In this document: one piece after another, positions 7,848 through 16,382 of the stretch | How positions within the stretch are numbered: the stretch's first letter is position 1 | Layout of the letters: every line of letters begins with the position of its first letter | Assembly (NCBI GenBank): GCA_027066365.1 | Contig: JAMONV010000001.1 | Coordinates: 1-58,338, forward strand | Length of the DNA: 58,338 nucleotides | Source of the DNA: Flavobacteriales bacterium | GTDB lineage: Bacteria > Bacteroidota > Bacteroidia > Flavobacteriales > Flavobacteriaceae | Direction of reading: 5' to 3' | Made by a program: the position numbers and the translations under genes | Notes under the pieces: generated by a model | Database searches by the model: none | Told to the model about the DNA's origin: nothing | The model's input: only the letters and a program-made list of their open reading frames with translations

Positions 7848-9533
7848 ATGAGCAACGAAAAAAAATCCTTGAATTTTATCGAACAAATCATAGAAGACGA
7901 CCTGGCGGCAGGTTTTCCGCAAGAAAAATTACGATTCCGATTTCCTCCCGAACCCAACGGTTATTTACATATCGGACATGCCAAATCCATCTGTCTCAAT
8001 TTCGGATTAGGCGAAAAATACAATGCACCCGTCAATTTACGCTTCGACGACACCAATCCCGATAAAGAAGATCCCGAATTCGTCGAATCCATCAAAAAAG
8101 ATATCCAATGGCTAGGATATCGGTGGGACAAAGAATTATATGCATCGGATTATTTTGAACAACTCTATGAATGGGCCGAAAAACTCATTCAAGAAGGCAA
8201 AGCTTATGTGGACGATCAACCGCAAGAAACAATCGTCGATCAACGAAAAAGCCCCACGGAACCGGGAATTGAAAGCCCCTACCGAAATCGAAGTGTGGAA
8301 GAAAATTTGGACTTATTCCGGCGCATGCGCGAAGGGGAATTTGAAGAAGGAAGCCGCGTTTTGCGCGCCAAAATCGATATGAATTCGCCCAATATGCACA
8401 TGCGCGATCCCATTATGTATCGCATCAAAAAAACACCGCACCACCGAACGGGCGATCGCTGGAAAATCTATCCCACCTACGATTGGACACACGGACAATC
8501 GGATTATATCGAGCAAGTATCCCATTCACTTTGCACCTTGGAATTTTTACCTCATCGAGAACTCTACGACTGGTTCCTCGATCAGGTCTATGAAGAAGGA
8601 AAAGTGCGTCCCAAACAACGGGAATTCGCACGCCTGAATTTGTCCTATACCATCATGAGCAAACGAAAACTCGCCCGGCTGGTGGAAGAAGGATACGTAA
8701 ACGGGTGGGACGACCCACGGATGCCCACACTATCGGGACTGCGCCGGCGAGGATATACACCGGAATCCATCCGCGAATTTTCCGATCGCGTAGGCGTAGC
8801 CAAACGTGATAATTTGATTGACGTTGCACTGCTCGAATTCGCCGCCCGTGATCATTTGAATAAAATCGCTCAACGGCGAATGGCCGTCCTCAATCCTGTC
8901 AAATTAATCATCGACAATTATCCCGAAAATAAAACCGAATGGTTAAAAGCGGAAAATAATCCCGAAAACCCGGATGACGGCTACCGGGAAATCCCCTTTT
9001 CACGCGAATTATACATTGAACGGGAAGATTTTAAAGAACAAGCCAATCGCAAATATTTCAGATTAACTTTGGGAAAAGAAGTGCGTCTGAAAAATGCATA
9101 CATCATCAAAGGCGAATCCGTCGTAAAAGATTCCGAAGGCAATATCGTCGAAATTCACGCCACTTATGATCCGCTGAGCAAAAGCGGCAGCGGAACCCCC
9201 GAAAGCAAACGCAAAGTGAAAGGAACCCTGCATTGGGTATCCATTCCACACGCCCGAAAAGCCGAAGTGCGCCTCTATGACCGCTTGTTTACCGTTCCCG
9301 AACCCGACGCCGATCCCGAAAAAGATTTCACCGAATTTATTAATCCGGAATCCTTAAAAACCCTTACGGCATTTGTGGAACCCTCCCTCACCGATGCCAA
9401 ACCCGGCGAACATTATCAATTTCAACGCATCGGCTATTTTGTGGCCGACTACGACACCCAACCCGGAAAACCCGTATTCAACCGCACGGTTACGCTGCGC
9501 GACACCTGGGCAAAAATCAATAAAAAAGAGTAA
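7848..9533 (+). CDS. glnS: Glutaminyl-tRNA synthetase
   Basis: A class I synthetase of 561 residues, close to the E. coli length of 554. It charges tRNA-Gln directly with glutamine. RFPPEPNGYLHIGH places the HIGH motif at residues 41-44, and IMSKRKLARL near residue 269 is the KMSKS loop. The GlnRS-specific block GWDDPRMPTLSGLRRRGY follows, and the C-terminal half carries the two beta-barrel anticodon-binding domains. GlnRS rather than GluRS is supported by this block and by the length. It is a single-gene unit: a terminator precedes it, and a one-mismatch -7 box (TAATATTG, 7821-7828) lies at a plausible distance. Confidence 0.95.
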   Translation: MSNEKKSLNFIEQIIEDDLAAGFPQEKLRFRFPPEPNGYLHIGHAKSICLNFGLGEKYNAPVNLRFDDTNPDKEDPEFVESIKKDIQWLGYRWDKELYASDYFEQLYEWAEKLIQEGKAYVDDQPQETIVDQRKSPTEPGIESPYRNRSVEENLDLFRRMREGEFEEGSRVLRAKIDMNSPNMHMRDPIMYRIKKTPHHRTGDRWKIYPTYDWTHGQSDYIEQVSHSLCTLEFLPHRELYDWFLDQVYEEGKVRPKQREFARLNLSYTIMSKRKLARLVEEGYVNGWDDPRMPTLSGLRRRGYTPESIREFSDRVGVAKRDNLIDVALLEFAARDHLNKIAQRRMAVLNPVKLIIDNYPENKTEWLKAENNPENPDDGYREIPFSRELYIEREDFKEQANRKYFRLTLGKEVRLKNAYIIKGESVVKDSEGNIVEIHATYDPLSKSGSGTPESKRKVKGTLHWVSIPHARKAEVRLYDRLFTVPEPDADPEKDFTEFINPESLKTLTAFVEPSLTDAKPGEHYQFQRIGYFVADYDTQPGKPVFNRTVTLRDTWAKINKKE

Positions 9534-9541
9534 TCCGACCA

Positions 9542-9574
9542 TTTGCATTTGTAGGTAACGAAATCCTATTTTTG
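9542..9574 (+). promoter_or_regulatory. metK promoter (-33 TTTG, -7 TATTTTTG)
   Basis: TTTG (9542-9545) and TATTTTTG (9567-9574) are separated by 21 bases, matching the Bacteroidota consensus. Transcription would start near 9581, so there is little room for a leader before the ATG at 9583. No S-adenosylmethionine riboswitch fits in this space. Confidence 0.65.
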
Positions 9575-9594
9575 CAACCAAGATGAAAACGTTT

Positions 9595-10923
9595 ATGAAT
9601 AAAAACCATTATTTGTTCACTTCCGAATCCGTATCGGAAGGACATCCCGATAAAATAGCCGACCAAATTTCGGATGCTTTGCTGGATAATTTTTTGGCGC
9701 TGGATCCAGAAGCCCGCGTTGCCATTGAAAACCTCGTTACCACAGGACAAGTCGTTATCGCCGGTGAAGTGAAAACCACCGCTTATGTGGATGTGCAAAA
9801 CGTAACACGCGAAACCATTAAACAAATCGGCTACACCAAAGACGATTATTATTTCTCATATAAATCCCTCGGCGTTTTATCCGCCATTCACGATCAATCC
9901 GAAGATATCGCCCGGGGCGTCGTAAAAGAAGACGAAAACGAGCAAGGCGCCGGAGATCAGGGAATGATGTTCGGCTATGCGGTGGACGAAACCCCTCAAT
10001 TAATGCCCTTGCCTATCTCATTGGCTCATGATATAATGCGCGAATTGGCATATATCCGCAAACAAACCAATTGGATGCCTTATTTGCGCCCGGATGCCAA
10101 ATCGCAAGTAACCGTTGAATATGATGAAAACCACAAACCCGTAGCCCTTCATACCATCGTCATCTCCACACAACACGACGAATTTATTCAACCCGAAAAA
10201 AATTCGCCCGGAGCTAAAGCAAAAGCGCAAAAAGCCATGCAAGCACGCATCAAAAAAGATTTGATTAAATATCTATTCCCACGTATGAAACAACGATATC
10301 CGGGACACATAGCACAAATGTTAGACCTTTTCAACCCCGAAACCGGCTTGTTGGTCAACCCTACCGGAAATTTCGTCATCGGCGGACCACACGGCGATAC
10401 AGGCCTAACGGGAAGAAAAATCATCGTCGACACCTACGGAGGACGTGGCGCACACGGAGGAGGCGCTTTCTCGGGTAAAGATTCCACCAAAGTGGATCGA
10501 TCGGGTGCTTATGCCGCCAGACACCTGGCCAAAAACATGGTAGCCGCCGGTGTGGCACGTGAAATATTGATCCAAATCGCTTATGCCATAGGCGTCGCCG
10601 AACCGGTAAGTATCTACGTTAATACCTACGGTACCAATCAAACCCGCTTTTCCGATGCGGAATTGGCAAAACTCATTCAAAAAAATATACCGCTCACACC
10701 GCAAGCCATAGAAAACCGGCTGAAACTACGCTTACCCATTTATTCGGAAACTGCGGCATACGGGCATTTCGGACGCCAACCTCGCAAAATTACCAAACAT
10801 TTTCGCTTCTACAATTACGCCCGCAAACAATATGAAACCAAAAACTTGGAAGTAGAACTTTTCACTTGGGAAAAATTGGACATGGTGGATACATTTAAAA
10901 AACTCTTTCAACTCAATGGATAA
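9595..10923 (+). CDS. metK: S-adenosylmethionine synthetase
   Basis: MetK joins methionine and ATP to form S-adenosylmethionine. All three family signatures are visible: [13 protein letters not shown] at the N-terminus, [12 protein letters not shown], and [19 protein letters not shown]. The product is 442 residues from 9595, or 446 from the in-frame ATG at 9583, longer than the roughly 384 of E. coli. The 9595 start is preferred because the promoter would make 9583 nearly leaderless, and because family members start just before YLFTSE. The 3' end overlaps the stop of the convergent HExxH gene by 16 bases, and no terminator is seen between them. Confidence 0.95.
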   Translation: MNKNHYLFTSESVSEGHPDKIADQISDALLDNFLALDPEARVAIENLVTTGQVVIAGEVKTTAYVDVQNVTRETIKQIGYTKDDYYFSYKSLGVLSAIHDQSEDIARGVVKEDENEQGAGDQGMMFGYAVDETPQLMPLPISLAHDIMRELAYIRKQTNWMPYLRPDAKSQVTVEYDENHKPVALHTIVISTQHDEFIQPEKNSPGAKAKAQKAMQARIKKDLIKYLFPRMKQRYPGHIAQMLDLFNPETGLLVNPTGNFVIGGPHGDTGLTGRKIIVDTYGGRGAHGGGAFSGKDSTKVDRSGAYAARHLAKNMVAAGVAREILIQIAYAIGVAEPVSIYVNTYGTNQTRFSDAELAKLIQKNIPLTPQAIENRLKLRLPIYSETAAYGHFGRQPRKITKHFRFYNYARKQYETKNLEVELFTWEKLDMVDTFKKLFQLNG

Positions 10924-11564
10924 TCATTACCCGAAGGTTGCCACGCCTTGCCGTAATGCTTTTGCATGTATCGAGCCGCTAACCGGTTGGCTCGCATTTC
11001 ATAAGTCCGCAAACTGTGTCGTTGATATATTTTTCCGTCTTTTTCCACCCTACCCCCGCGAACAGCACTCAACACACTGGGAATGCCCACCACCGGTAAA
11101 TAAAATGGCCCCAAACGACGACTATCGAGACTGTGCCCGAATTCATGCCAAATCAAATAACATTTCATATCGCTTCGAGACATTTGTCTAATTTTATCAC
11201 GCGGCAATTGAACTTCCACAAATTCACCGAACGAAACACCGCGATAATTTCCTTCCGATAAAACTATCATAACCCCGTCTTCAAACTCCATTCGCTTTAT
11301 TTTTCCACCCCAATTCCGAAAATTCAACCATAAATAACCGGCAAAACTTTGAGGTGCCTCCCAAAACAAACGCAATAAGAACAAAATCAAACACCTTCTC
11401 AAATGCATATTCCCTTGTATCCACCACAATGACTTAAACAGATCAACCGAAAACCGAAAAATCGACGGTTGCTTCCGAACAATCGACACCAAAACCGAAA
11501 CCAAAACCAAAACCAGTCCCAAAACAAACCACAACAATAAGTACAAACCCAAAACTCGCCACAT
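10908..11564 (-). CDS. Membrane-anchored putative HExxH metallopeptidase-like protein
   Basis: Unassigned protein of 218 residues. A very hydrophobic N-terminal segment (about 5-28) should anchor it in the membrane; a second hydrophobic stretch is at about 57-67. The C-terminal part carries HEFGH at 140-144 and a downstream Glu at 189 inside [10 protein letters not shown], which is the layout of a gluzincin zinc site (His, His, Glu). The segment [19 protein letters not shown] after the motif resembles a domain I recall from the C-termini of Bacteroidota RHS/polymorphic-toxin proteins and from stand-alone proteins; that link is from memory. A -7 box at 11591-11598 supports its own promoter. 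The protein is Arg-rich compared with its Lys-rich neighbours. Activity is unproven. Confidence 0.6.
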   Translation of the reverse strand: MWRVLGLYLLLWFVLGLVLVLVSVLVSIVRKQPSIFRFSVDLFKSLWWIQGNMHLRRCLILFLLRLFWEAPQSFAGYLWLNFRNWGGKIKRMEFEDGVMIVLSEGNYRGVSFGEFVEVQLPRDKIRQMSRSDMKCYLIWHEFGHSLDSRRLGPFYLPVVGIPSVLSAVRGGRVEKDGKIYQRHSLRTYEMRANRLAARYMQKHYGKAWQPSGNDYPLS

Positions 11565-11590
11565 GGATTACCGTCGTTTTATCGCCCGTT

Positions 11591-11598
11591 CAAAGATA
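11591..11598 (-). promoter_or_regulatory. -7 box of the HExxH gene promoter
   Basis: On the minus strand this reads TATCTTTG, 26 bases before the ATG at 11564. It lies immediately beyond the terminator of the upstream TonB-dependent receptor gene. Confidence 0.55.
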
Positions 11599-11600
11599 TA

Positions 11601-11639
11601 AAAAACCGCGGCGGCATTTGCATGCAAATGCCGCCGCGG
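11601..11639 (-). terminator. Terminator with a perfect 34-base palindrome after the TonB-dependent receptor gene
   Basis: The arms CCGCGGCGGCATTTGCA (11606-11622) and its exact complement (11623-11639) form a 17-bp perfect stem with no unpaired loop bases, followed on the minus strand by five T. It lies 23 bases after the receptor stop codon. Confidence 0.75.
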
Positions 11640-11662
11640 AAATCATTTATACATTCAATTTA

Positions 11663-14362
11663 TTAGAAACGTAATTTAAATGACAATTTCCAAGTGCGAC
11701 CCCATCCGAAGAACACACGGTTCCTAACATTCACTCCGTTCCATGTTTGATCGCCCGGCTCGGCAAAAATATTAGTATCGGATTCCGATATATAAGTTTT
11801 ATCAAATAAGTTATTCACGGCAAACATCACGGAAAATTTGCCGAAATCTTTTATATCGAACTTATAAGAAACACTGGCATCCACCGTGCTGTATGCAGGC
11901 AATTGCAAGGACCCTTTGTGATTGGGATCTTGGAATTTATTAATATCAATTTTAGCATAAAGACGATCTACATAGAATTGGCGCACATCAAAGGACAAGC
12001 CTTTCACCGGTGTATAACGCACACCCAAAGCGGCCGTAAATTGCGGATCGTTACCCACTTTAACGTTATTCAAATAAACCGTGGTATCACCTTTCTTTTC
12101 ATTGTTATAATCATATAAAGCCACAGGAATATCATTTTTATAGCGCCAATCGCCCAAAGAAGCCATTCCCGTAAAACGGAATTTTCCGTAATGCGCTCGC
12201 GTTTCCAATTCCACCCCACGGTGAACTTCCGTTACACCATACATCTTTCCTTGCACGCGAACACCGTTAATTCTTGCCGTTGCTACGGCATAACGATCCG
12301 TCCATTCAATATTATATAAATTTAAATTCACTTTCCAATTGTCGCCTTTATATCCGTATCCGAATTCCACATCTTTGATTTTTTCATTCGTAATATCATC
12401 ATTCACATCATTGGAATAATTCAAGAAAACGGCACGGAACAACGGTTGCTTACTAAAGTAACCGGCATTCACATAAACATTATGTTTTTCGTTGATATTA
12501 TAATTCACACCGGCTTTGACATTTCCTCCCGGCATTTTGACCTTTTCGGATGTTTGTTTCGGATCATCATTGGCATATTTAAAGTAGTCAATCCGTTGGA
12601 AAGTTTGATTGGAATAAGCACCTTGAACGAATGCGGATAGTTTTTCACTCGTATATTCTATTTGACCGAAAAAGCCTAACCAACCTACTTTACCGACATT
12701 GAAATATTCGATTTTTTGTTGACCCAAAATATCAACAAAAGGATTCCATGCCGGATTGGCATCTACAAATTCATCCGGATTGATTATATTATTGGGATTA
12801 TTTATATCAACAATATCCATATAACGGTCCGCTCCCAAAACATTATTCACCACGCGATAGTGATATCCGGTATAGGTTCTCCAATCCACACCGCCGTTCA
12901 ATGAAATATTTTCGGTCAATTGGGCTTCGGCACTGATAATGGTGCCATACCAGTCATGCGAGTTCATAGAAGCACGACGGGTTAAACCTTCATTTCTCGT
13001 ATTGGTAAACAAACCGTCGCTATCGGGGGTGCGATCGGCTCCGAAGTCATCTACATGACCGCCGCTATTCCATGTATAAATATCATCGAATCGAACCAAG
13101 CCCGTTTCGGGATCTCGGAAAATCGATTTATAGTATTTTTTTCCGTTAATTTTTCCGATACCGCCGGTTCCGCCACCGCGTCCCCAGGAACCGTAAAATA
13201 CGGAATTGATTTTTAAATTATCACTGAATTTATAATCCACATTCAATGAAGCGATAGGTTTATGATAAAAGTTACGTCTCCAGCTGAACACTTCTCCGTT
13301 CAAATAACCCCAATCGCTATTATAGCGGATGTTGGGTTCGGCGCCTCCTCCGTAGTGCATATAATCGGCAATGGAGGGTGCCCAATCGCGTTGATGGTGC
13401 CATTGCGGAGCTCCTGTAGCGGTAAACATCATGCTGAATTTATCGTTGGGCTTATATCCCAAACCGAGAAACCATGTGTAACCGCTGAATTGTGTGGCAT
13501 CCACATAACCGTCACCTTTGGTATGGCTCAACAAAACGGATGCCGACAAGCCGTTTTCCATTAATCCCGTAGAATAGGAAACCAAATATTTGCGATATCC
13601 GTCATTTCCCATGGAGAAGGACAAACTTCCGCCTTTTTGGCGGTCGGAAGTGGTCGTCAAAATGTTAATCGTTCCTCCCACCGATGCAATGGCCAACTTA
13701 GATGCACCGAGCCCGCGTTGTACTTGCATGGCGGAAGTCACATCGGCCAAACCTGCCCAGTTGGACCAATAAACCCAACCGTTTTCCATATCGTTCACCG
13801 GCATACCGTTAATCATCACGGCCGTATTGCGTTGGTCGAAACCGCGAATGTCAATACGGGCATCGCCCCAACCTCCACCACGCTTGGTGGCATAAACCGA
13901 AGGAGTAAAATTCAACACTTCGGGCAATTCCTTGGTTCCGATAACTTGTTGTATTTCCAATGATTTCAAAGTACTTTGCGCAACCGGAGTTTGTCTTTCC
14001 TTAGCAATATCGGCAACACCGACAATCACTACTTCATTCAGTGATTCGGCTTGGGGATTCAATTTGATTTTTCCCAAATTTAAAACCTGTCCGTTTTTAA
14101 CGGAAACAGTTTGTTTATATTCGTCATATCCTACGTAAGAAACATGCAAAGTGTAAGTCCCGGCAGGAGCTTGCAACGTGAAGTTCCCATCGAAGTCCGT
14201 AGCCGTTCCATACTTGGTGCCGTCCAGAACCACATTGGTTCCGGGTAGGGGGTCTCCGGATTTTCCGTCCACAACGGTTCCGGTAATCTTAGCTTGAGCG
14301 GAAACTCGGTTGGCGGCTAAAACAGCCAAAACCAACACGATAAGCAGTTTCAATGATTTCAT
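11663..14362 (-). CDS. TonB-dependent outer membrane receptor
   Basis: This outer-membrane active transporter of 899 residues takes up an unidentified ligand, powered by TonB. It starts with a signal peptide (MKSLKLLIVLVLAVLAANRV, cleavage near SAQ), then a carboxypeptidase-regulatory-like beta-sandwich (about 25-105, including GTVVDGKSGDPLPGTNVVL), a plug domain containing INGMPVNDMENG, and a long 22-strand barrel ending in the outer-membrane signature SFKLRF. No SusD partner is adjacent, so it is not a classic polysaccharide-utilisation pair; iron complexes, vitamins or oligosaccharides are all possible. The start at 14362 gives a normal signal peptide; an in-frame ATG at 14458 adds 32 residues that do not fit one. 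Confidence 0.9.
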   Translation of the reverse strand: MKSLKLLIVLVLAVLAANRVSAQAKITGTVVDGKSGDPLPGTNVVLDGTKYGTATDFDGNFTLQAPAGTYTLHVSYVGYDEYKQTVSVKNGQVLNLGKIKLNPQAESLNEVVIVGVADIAKERQTPVAQSTLKSLEIQQVIGTKELPEVLNFTPSVYATKRGGGWGDARIDIRGFDQRNTAVMINGMPVNDMENGWVYWSNWAGLADVTSAMQVQRGLGASKLAIASVGGTINILTTTSDRQKGGSLSFSMGNDGYRKYLVSYSTGLMENGLSASVLLSHTKGDGYVDATQFSGYTWFLGLGYKPNDKFSMMFTATGAPQWHHQRDWAPSIADYMHYGGGAEPNIRYNSDWGYLNGEVFSWRRNFYHKPIASLNVDYKFSDNLKINSVFYGSWGRGGGTGGIGKINGKKYYKSIFRDPETGLVRFDDIYTWNSGGHVDDFGADRTPDSDGLFTNTRNEGLTRRASMNSHDWYGTIISAEAQLTENISLNGGVDWRTYTGYHYRVVNNVLGADRYMDIVDINNPNNIINPDEFVDANPAWNPFVDILGQQKIEYFNVGKVGWLGFFGQIEYTSEKLSAFVQGAYSNQTFQRIDYFKYANDDPKQTSEKVKMPGGNVKAGVNYNINEKHNVYVNAGYFSKQPLFRAVFLNYSNDVNDDITNEKIKDVEFGYGYKGDNWKVNLNLYNIEWTDRYAVATARINGVRVQGKMYGVTEVHRGVELETRAHYGKFRFTGMASLGDWRYKNDIPVALYDYNNEKKGDTTVYLNNVKVGNDPQFTAALGVRYTPVKGLSFDVRQFYVDRLYAKIDINKFQDPNHKGSLQLPAYSTVDASVSYKFDIKDFGKFSVMFAVNNLFDKTYISESDTNIFAEPGDQTWNGVNVRNRVFFGWGRTWKLSFKLRF

Positions 14363-14456
14363 TGTATAATTTTTAGGGTTGTTTTCATGCAAATATGCCA
14401 TTAAATTTTTATATTTCCAATGACGATTATGGTATTTAATACAAATTTCATATAAC

Positions 14457-14482
14457 AAAAAAAACCGCCTCTTAAAGGCGGT
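14457..14482 (-). terminator. Rho-independent terminator of the barrel-protein gene
   Basis: ACCGCCT (14464-14470) pairs with AGGCGGT (14476-14482); on the minus strand the stem is followed by a T-tract (14457-14463). It separates the barrel gene from the receptor gene. Confidence 0.8.
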
Positions 14483-14488
14483 CTTATT

Positions 14489-15250
14489 TTATGGTGTAAC
14501 AATCAACAATCCGAAACTGGGCGACACAAGCCAATCATGATATTTGTCCGCACTGTCATTCACATCCAATCCGTCAACCCGGTCACTCGAAAACCAGGTA
14601 AAGCGGTTCTCCCAAAAAATCTGCATGTAATAATTCAATTGATAAGTGAAACCTATATGCAAAGACGGTGCTATAACAAATCCCGCATCGTTATATACTT
14701 TATTTACAAACCGGGGGATTAAAATCGATATTTGCTCGGCCGGATCATTCACATCACCCAATTCCGAATAAACATTGGGTTTATAATAATAAGCGCCTAC
14801 CGCCAAACCTATATATGCATTAAATTTATAAATCCCGTAAGATTCCGTAAAATTATAATAACGCAAATCTTGCAACGAAAAATCGAAACCCAAATTAAAC
14901 CCGGCCATAAACGGCTTGGCTTTCATGGCTTTCAATCTATCTTTCATGGGCGAATCGGGACCTTCGGTCCACCTACCTATATGTTGCAATTTTCCTTGTA
15001 AAACATGCAATTCACCGTAAACCTTAAAATGGGATCCCCAATAAGCACTGTAAGGAAATGGGTTGGCAAAAATTTTAGCCCCCAATTCATAGCTGTTATT
15101 GTGCAAATTGGTATTCCAGTCGTTCCGTGCGCCGAAATCCGATTTGAAAAAACTGTAGCTTGCGAAAAAAGCATAGGAATCGATAGTGCGATATTGTGCA
15201 TGCATCATCCCGAATATCATTCCTAAAACCAACATGAATTTGTTTTTCAT
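14489..15250 (-). CDS. Putative outer membrane beta-barrel protein
   Basis: Not assigned to a named family. The 253-residue product has a short signal peptide ending near MMHAQ (residue 19), then alternating aromatic/polar strands (for example SYAFFASYSFF, AYIGLAVGAYYY, HIGFTYQLNYYMQIFW) typical of an 8- to 10-strand outer-membrane barrel. It has its own -7 box and its own terminator, so it is a single-gene unit even though the TonB-dependent receptor follows. Function is unknown. Confidence 0.6.
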   Translation of the reverse strand: MKNKFMLVLGMIFGMMHAQYRTIDSYAFFASYSFFKSDFGARNDWNTNLHNNSYELGAKIFANPFPYSAYWGSHFKVYGELHVLQGKLQHIGRWTEGPDSPMKDRLKAMKAKPFMAGFNLGFDFSLQDLRYYNFTESYGIYKFNAYIGLAVGAYYYKPNVYSELGDVNDPAEQISILIPRFVNKVYNDAGFVIAPSLHIGFTYQLNYYMQIFWENRFTWFSSDRVDGLDVNDSADKYHDWLVSPSFGLLIVTP

Positions 15251-15284
15251 AGCTTTATTTAATAAATACCCTGCGTTTCGGCTA

Positions 15285-15292
15285 CAAATATA
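15285..15292 (-). promoter_or_regulatory. -7 box of the barrel-protein gene
   Basis: The minus strand reads TATATTTG, 34 bases before the ATG at 15250. No convincing -33 element is seen. Confidence 0.5.
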
Positions 15293-15316
15293 AATAAAAT
15301 TTTTATTGATGCACGA

Positions 15317-15805
15317 TTAATTTCCTTTAAATTTTTTAATCACAAATCGCATAAATTCAATATGCGGATTGATATCGTGACGATAAAAATTGTATCCCGT
15401 TATGGTCCTTATCACACTATCGTCATGCCAATCCACCGCCACCATGGTCGGCAAACCCCGTCCTCCCAAAAACGTCGCCGCCAGTTGACGGTTTCGTTGA
15501 CGTTGGTCGACAGGCAATTGTTTACGTTTGGGAAAATCGGCCAATACCAAAATTACGTTTTTTGCTTCTTGCTTGAAAATCCGGTTGGGAAATACTTCTT
15601 TTCGTAAAGCGCGGCAAGGCGGACACCAATCCGAGCCGGTGAATAAAATGATAATGGGTTTATTCTCGGCTTGGGCTACCTTTTTGGCTTCCTCATAATT
15701 CAAATACCACGTCAATCCGCCGTATTCAACCGTTTCCTGACCGGTCATAACAGAAAACTTGGCCATGAAAAACGTCATGACCGCCGTTATCCAAATGCTT
15801 CTCAT
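15317..15805 (-). CDS. Periplasmic thioredoxin-fold protein
   Basis: A 162-residue secreted protein with a signal peptide (about 1-22) and one thioredoxin fold carrying WCPPC (Cys 61 and Cys 64). The strand IIILFTGSDW before the motif and GGRGLPTMVAVD (cis-proline region) later are typical of the thioredoxin_7/DsbD-gamma-like group. It probably reduces or exchanges disulfides of envelope proteins; partners are unknown. It is a different family from the TlpA-like lipoprotein near 7 kb. It lies 44 bases downstream of rpsT on the same strand and may share that transcript. Confidence 0.75.
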   Translation of the reverse strand: MRSIWITAVMTFFMAKFSVMTGQETVEYGGLTWYLNYEEAKKVAQAENKPIIILFTGSDWCPPCRALRKEVFPNRIFKQEAKNVILVLADFPKRKQLPVDQRQRNRQLAATFLGGRGLPTMVAVDWHDDSVIRTITGYNFYRHDINPHIEFMRFVIKKFKGN

Positions 15806-15849
15806 AAAATTTCGTTTTTAAATAATGCTCTCAAGAACCTTGCCAAAAC

Positions 15850-16110
15850 TCAAGATGCCTTTAGTGAATGTACGTGCTTCATTAACTTGGATTTCAAGTT
15901 GGCCGCTTTATTCTTATGGATGATATTTCGCTTAGCCAATTTGTCAATCATGGAAATGACGCGTGGCAAATGTTTTTCGGCTAATGCCGCATCCGTTGTG
16001 GCTCGCAACTTCTTGATGTAAGTGCGTGTCATTTTATGATAAAAGCGGTTATGCAGCCTTCGTTTTTTGTTCTGACGAATTCGCTTCAATGCGGATTTGT
16101 GATGTGCCAT
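15850..16110 (-). CDS. rpsT: 30S ribosomal protein S20
   Basis: A highly basic 86-residue helical protein of the small ribosomal subunit that binds 16S rRNA. The N-terminus MAHHKSALKRIRQNKKRRLHN and the central FYHKMTRTYIKKLRA are characteristic. It lies 48 bases downstream of the two tRNA-Glu genes on the same strand, so it probably belongs to the transcript started at 16345-16372. Confidence 0.95.
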   Translation of the reverse strand: MAHHKSALKRIRQNKKRRLHNRFYHKMTRTYIKKLRATTDAALAEKHLPRVISMIDKLAKRNIIHKNKAANLKSKLMKHVHSLKAS

Positions 16111-16158
16111 ACCATTGCTTTTTTGTTTCTTTCGTTATGCCTGTTTCGTTCCTTTTTG

Positions 16159-16230
16159 CAGCCCGACGGGGAATCGAACCCCGATTACAGGAATGAAAAT
16201 CCTGCGTCCTAGCCGTTAGACGACCGGGCC
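16159..16230 (-). tRNA. tRNA-Glu (anticodon TTC), copy 2
   Basis: A 72-base cloverleaf reads from GGCCCGGTCGTCTAACGG through anticodon loop TTTTCAT (anticodon TTC) to the T arm GGGGTTCGATTCCCC. It is identical to the copy at 16255-16326 and 24 bases downstream of it. CCA is not encoded. The first acceptor pair is G-T. Confidence 0.95.
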
Positions 16231-16254
16231 ATTGGTTGTATGTCAATTACCTAG

Positions 16255-16326
16255 CAGCCCGACGGGGAATCGAACCCCGATTACAGGAATGAAAATCCTG
16301 CGTCCTAGCCGTTAGACGACCGGGCC
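16255..16326 (-). tRNA. tRNA-Glu (anticodon TTC), copy 1
   Basis: First of two identical tandem tRNA-Glu genes, read from the promoter at 16345-16372. Anticodon TTC lies in loop TTTTCAT. The three bases after the mature end are not CCA, so the tail must be added enzymatically. Confidence 0.95.
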
Positions 16327-16344
16327 AAATAGTTTTTGCGTGCG

Positions 16345-16372
16345 CAAAGATAAATAATTTTTTTTATTCGCA
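16345..16372 (-). promoter_or_regulatory. Promoter of the tRNA-Glu/rpsT unit
   Basis: On the minus strand TTG (16370-16372) and TATCTTTG (16345-16352) are separated by 17 bases. Transcription would start near 16339, about 12 bases before the first tRNA-Glu. Confidence 0.55.
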
Positions 16373-16382
16373 AGCTCCGGGT

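Noticed and set aside
9534-9594. S-adenosylmethionine riboswitch ahead of metK
   Set aside because: The promoter leaves fewer than 20 leader bases, too short for any known SAM riboswitch.
16049-16246. Reading frame running from tRNA-Glu into rpsT
   Set aside because: It covers a complete tRNA gene; the upstream extension reflects open sequence in the tRNA rather than a protein.
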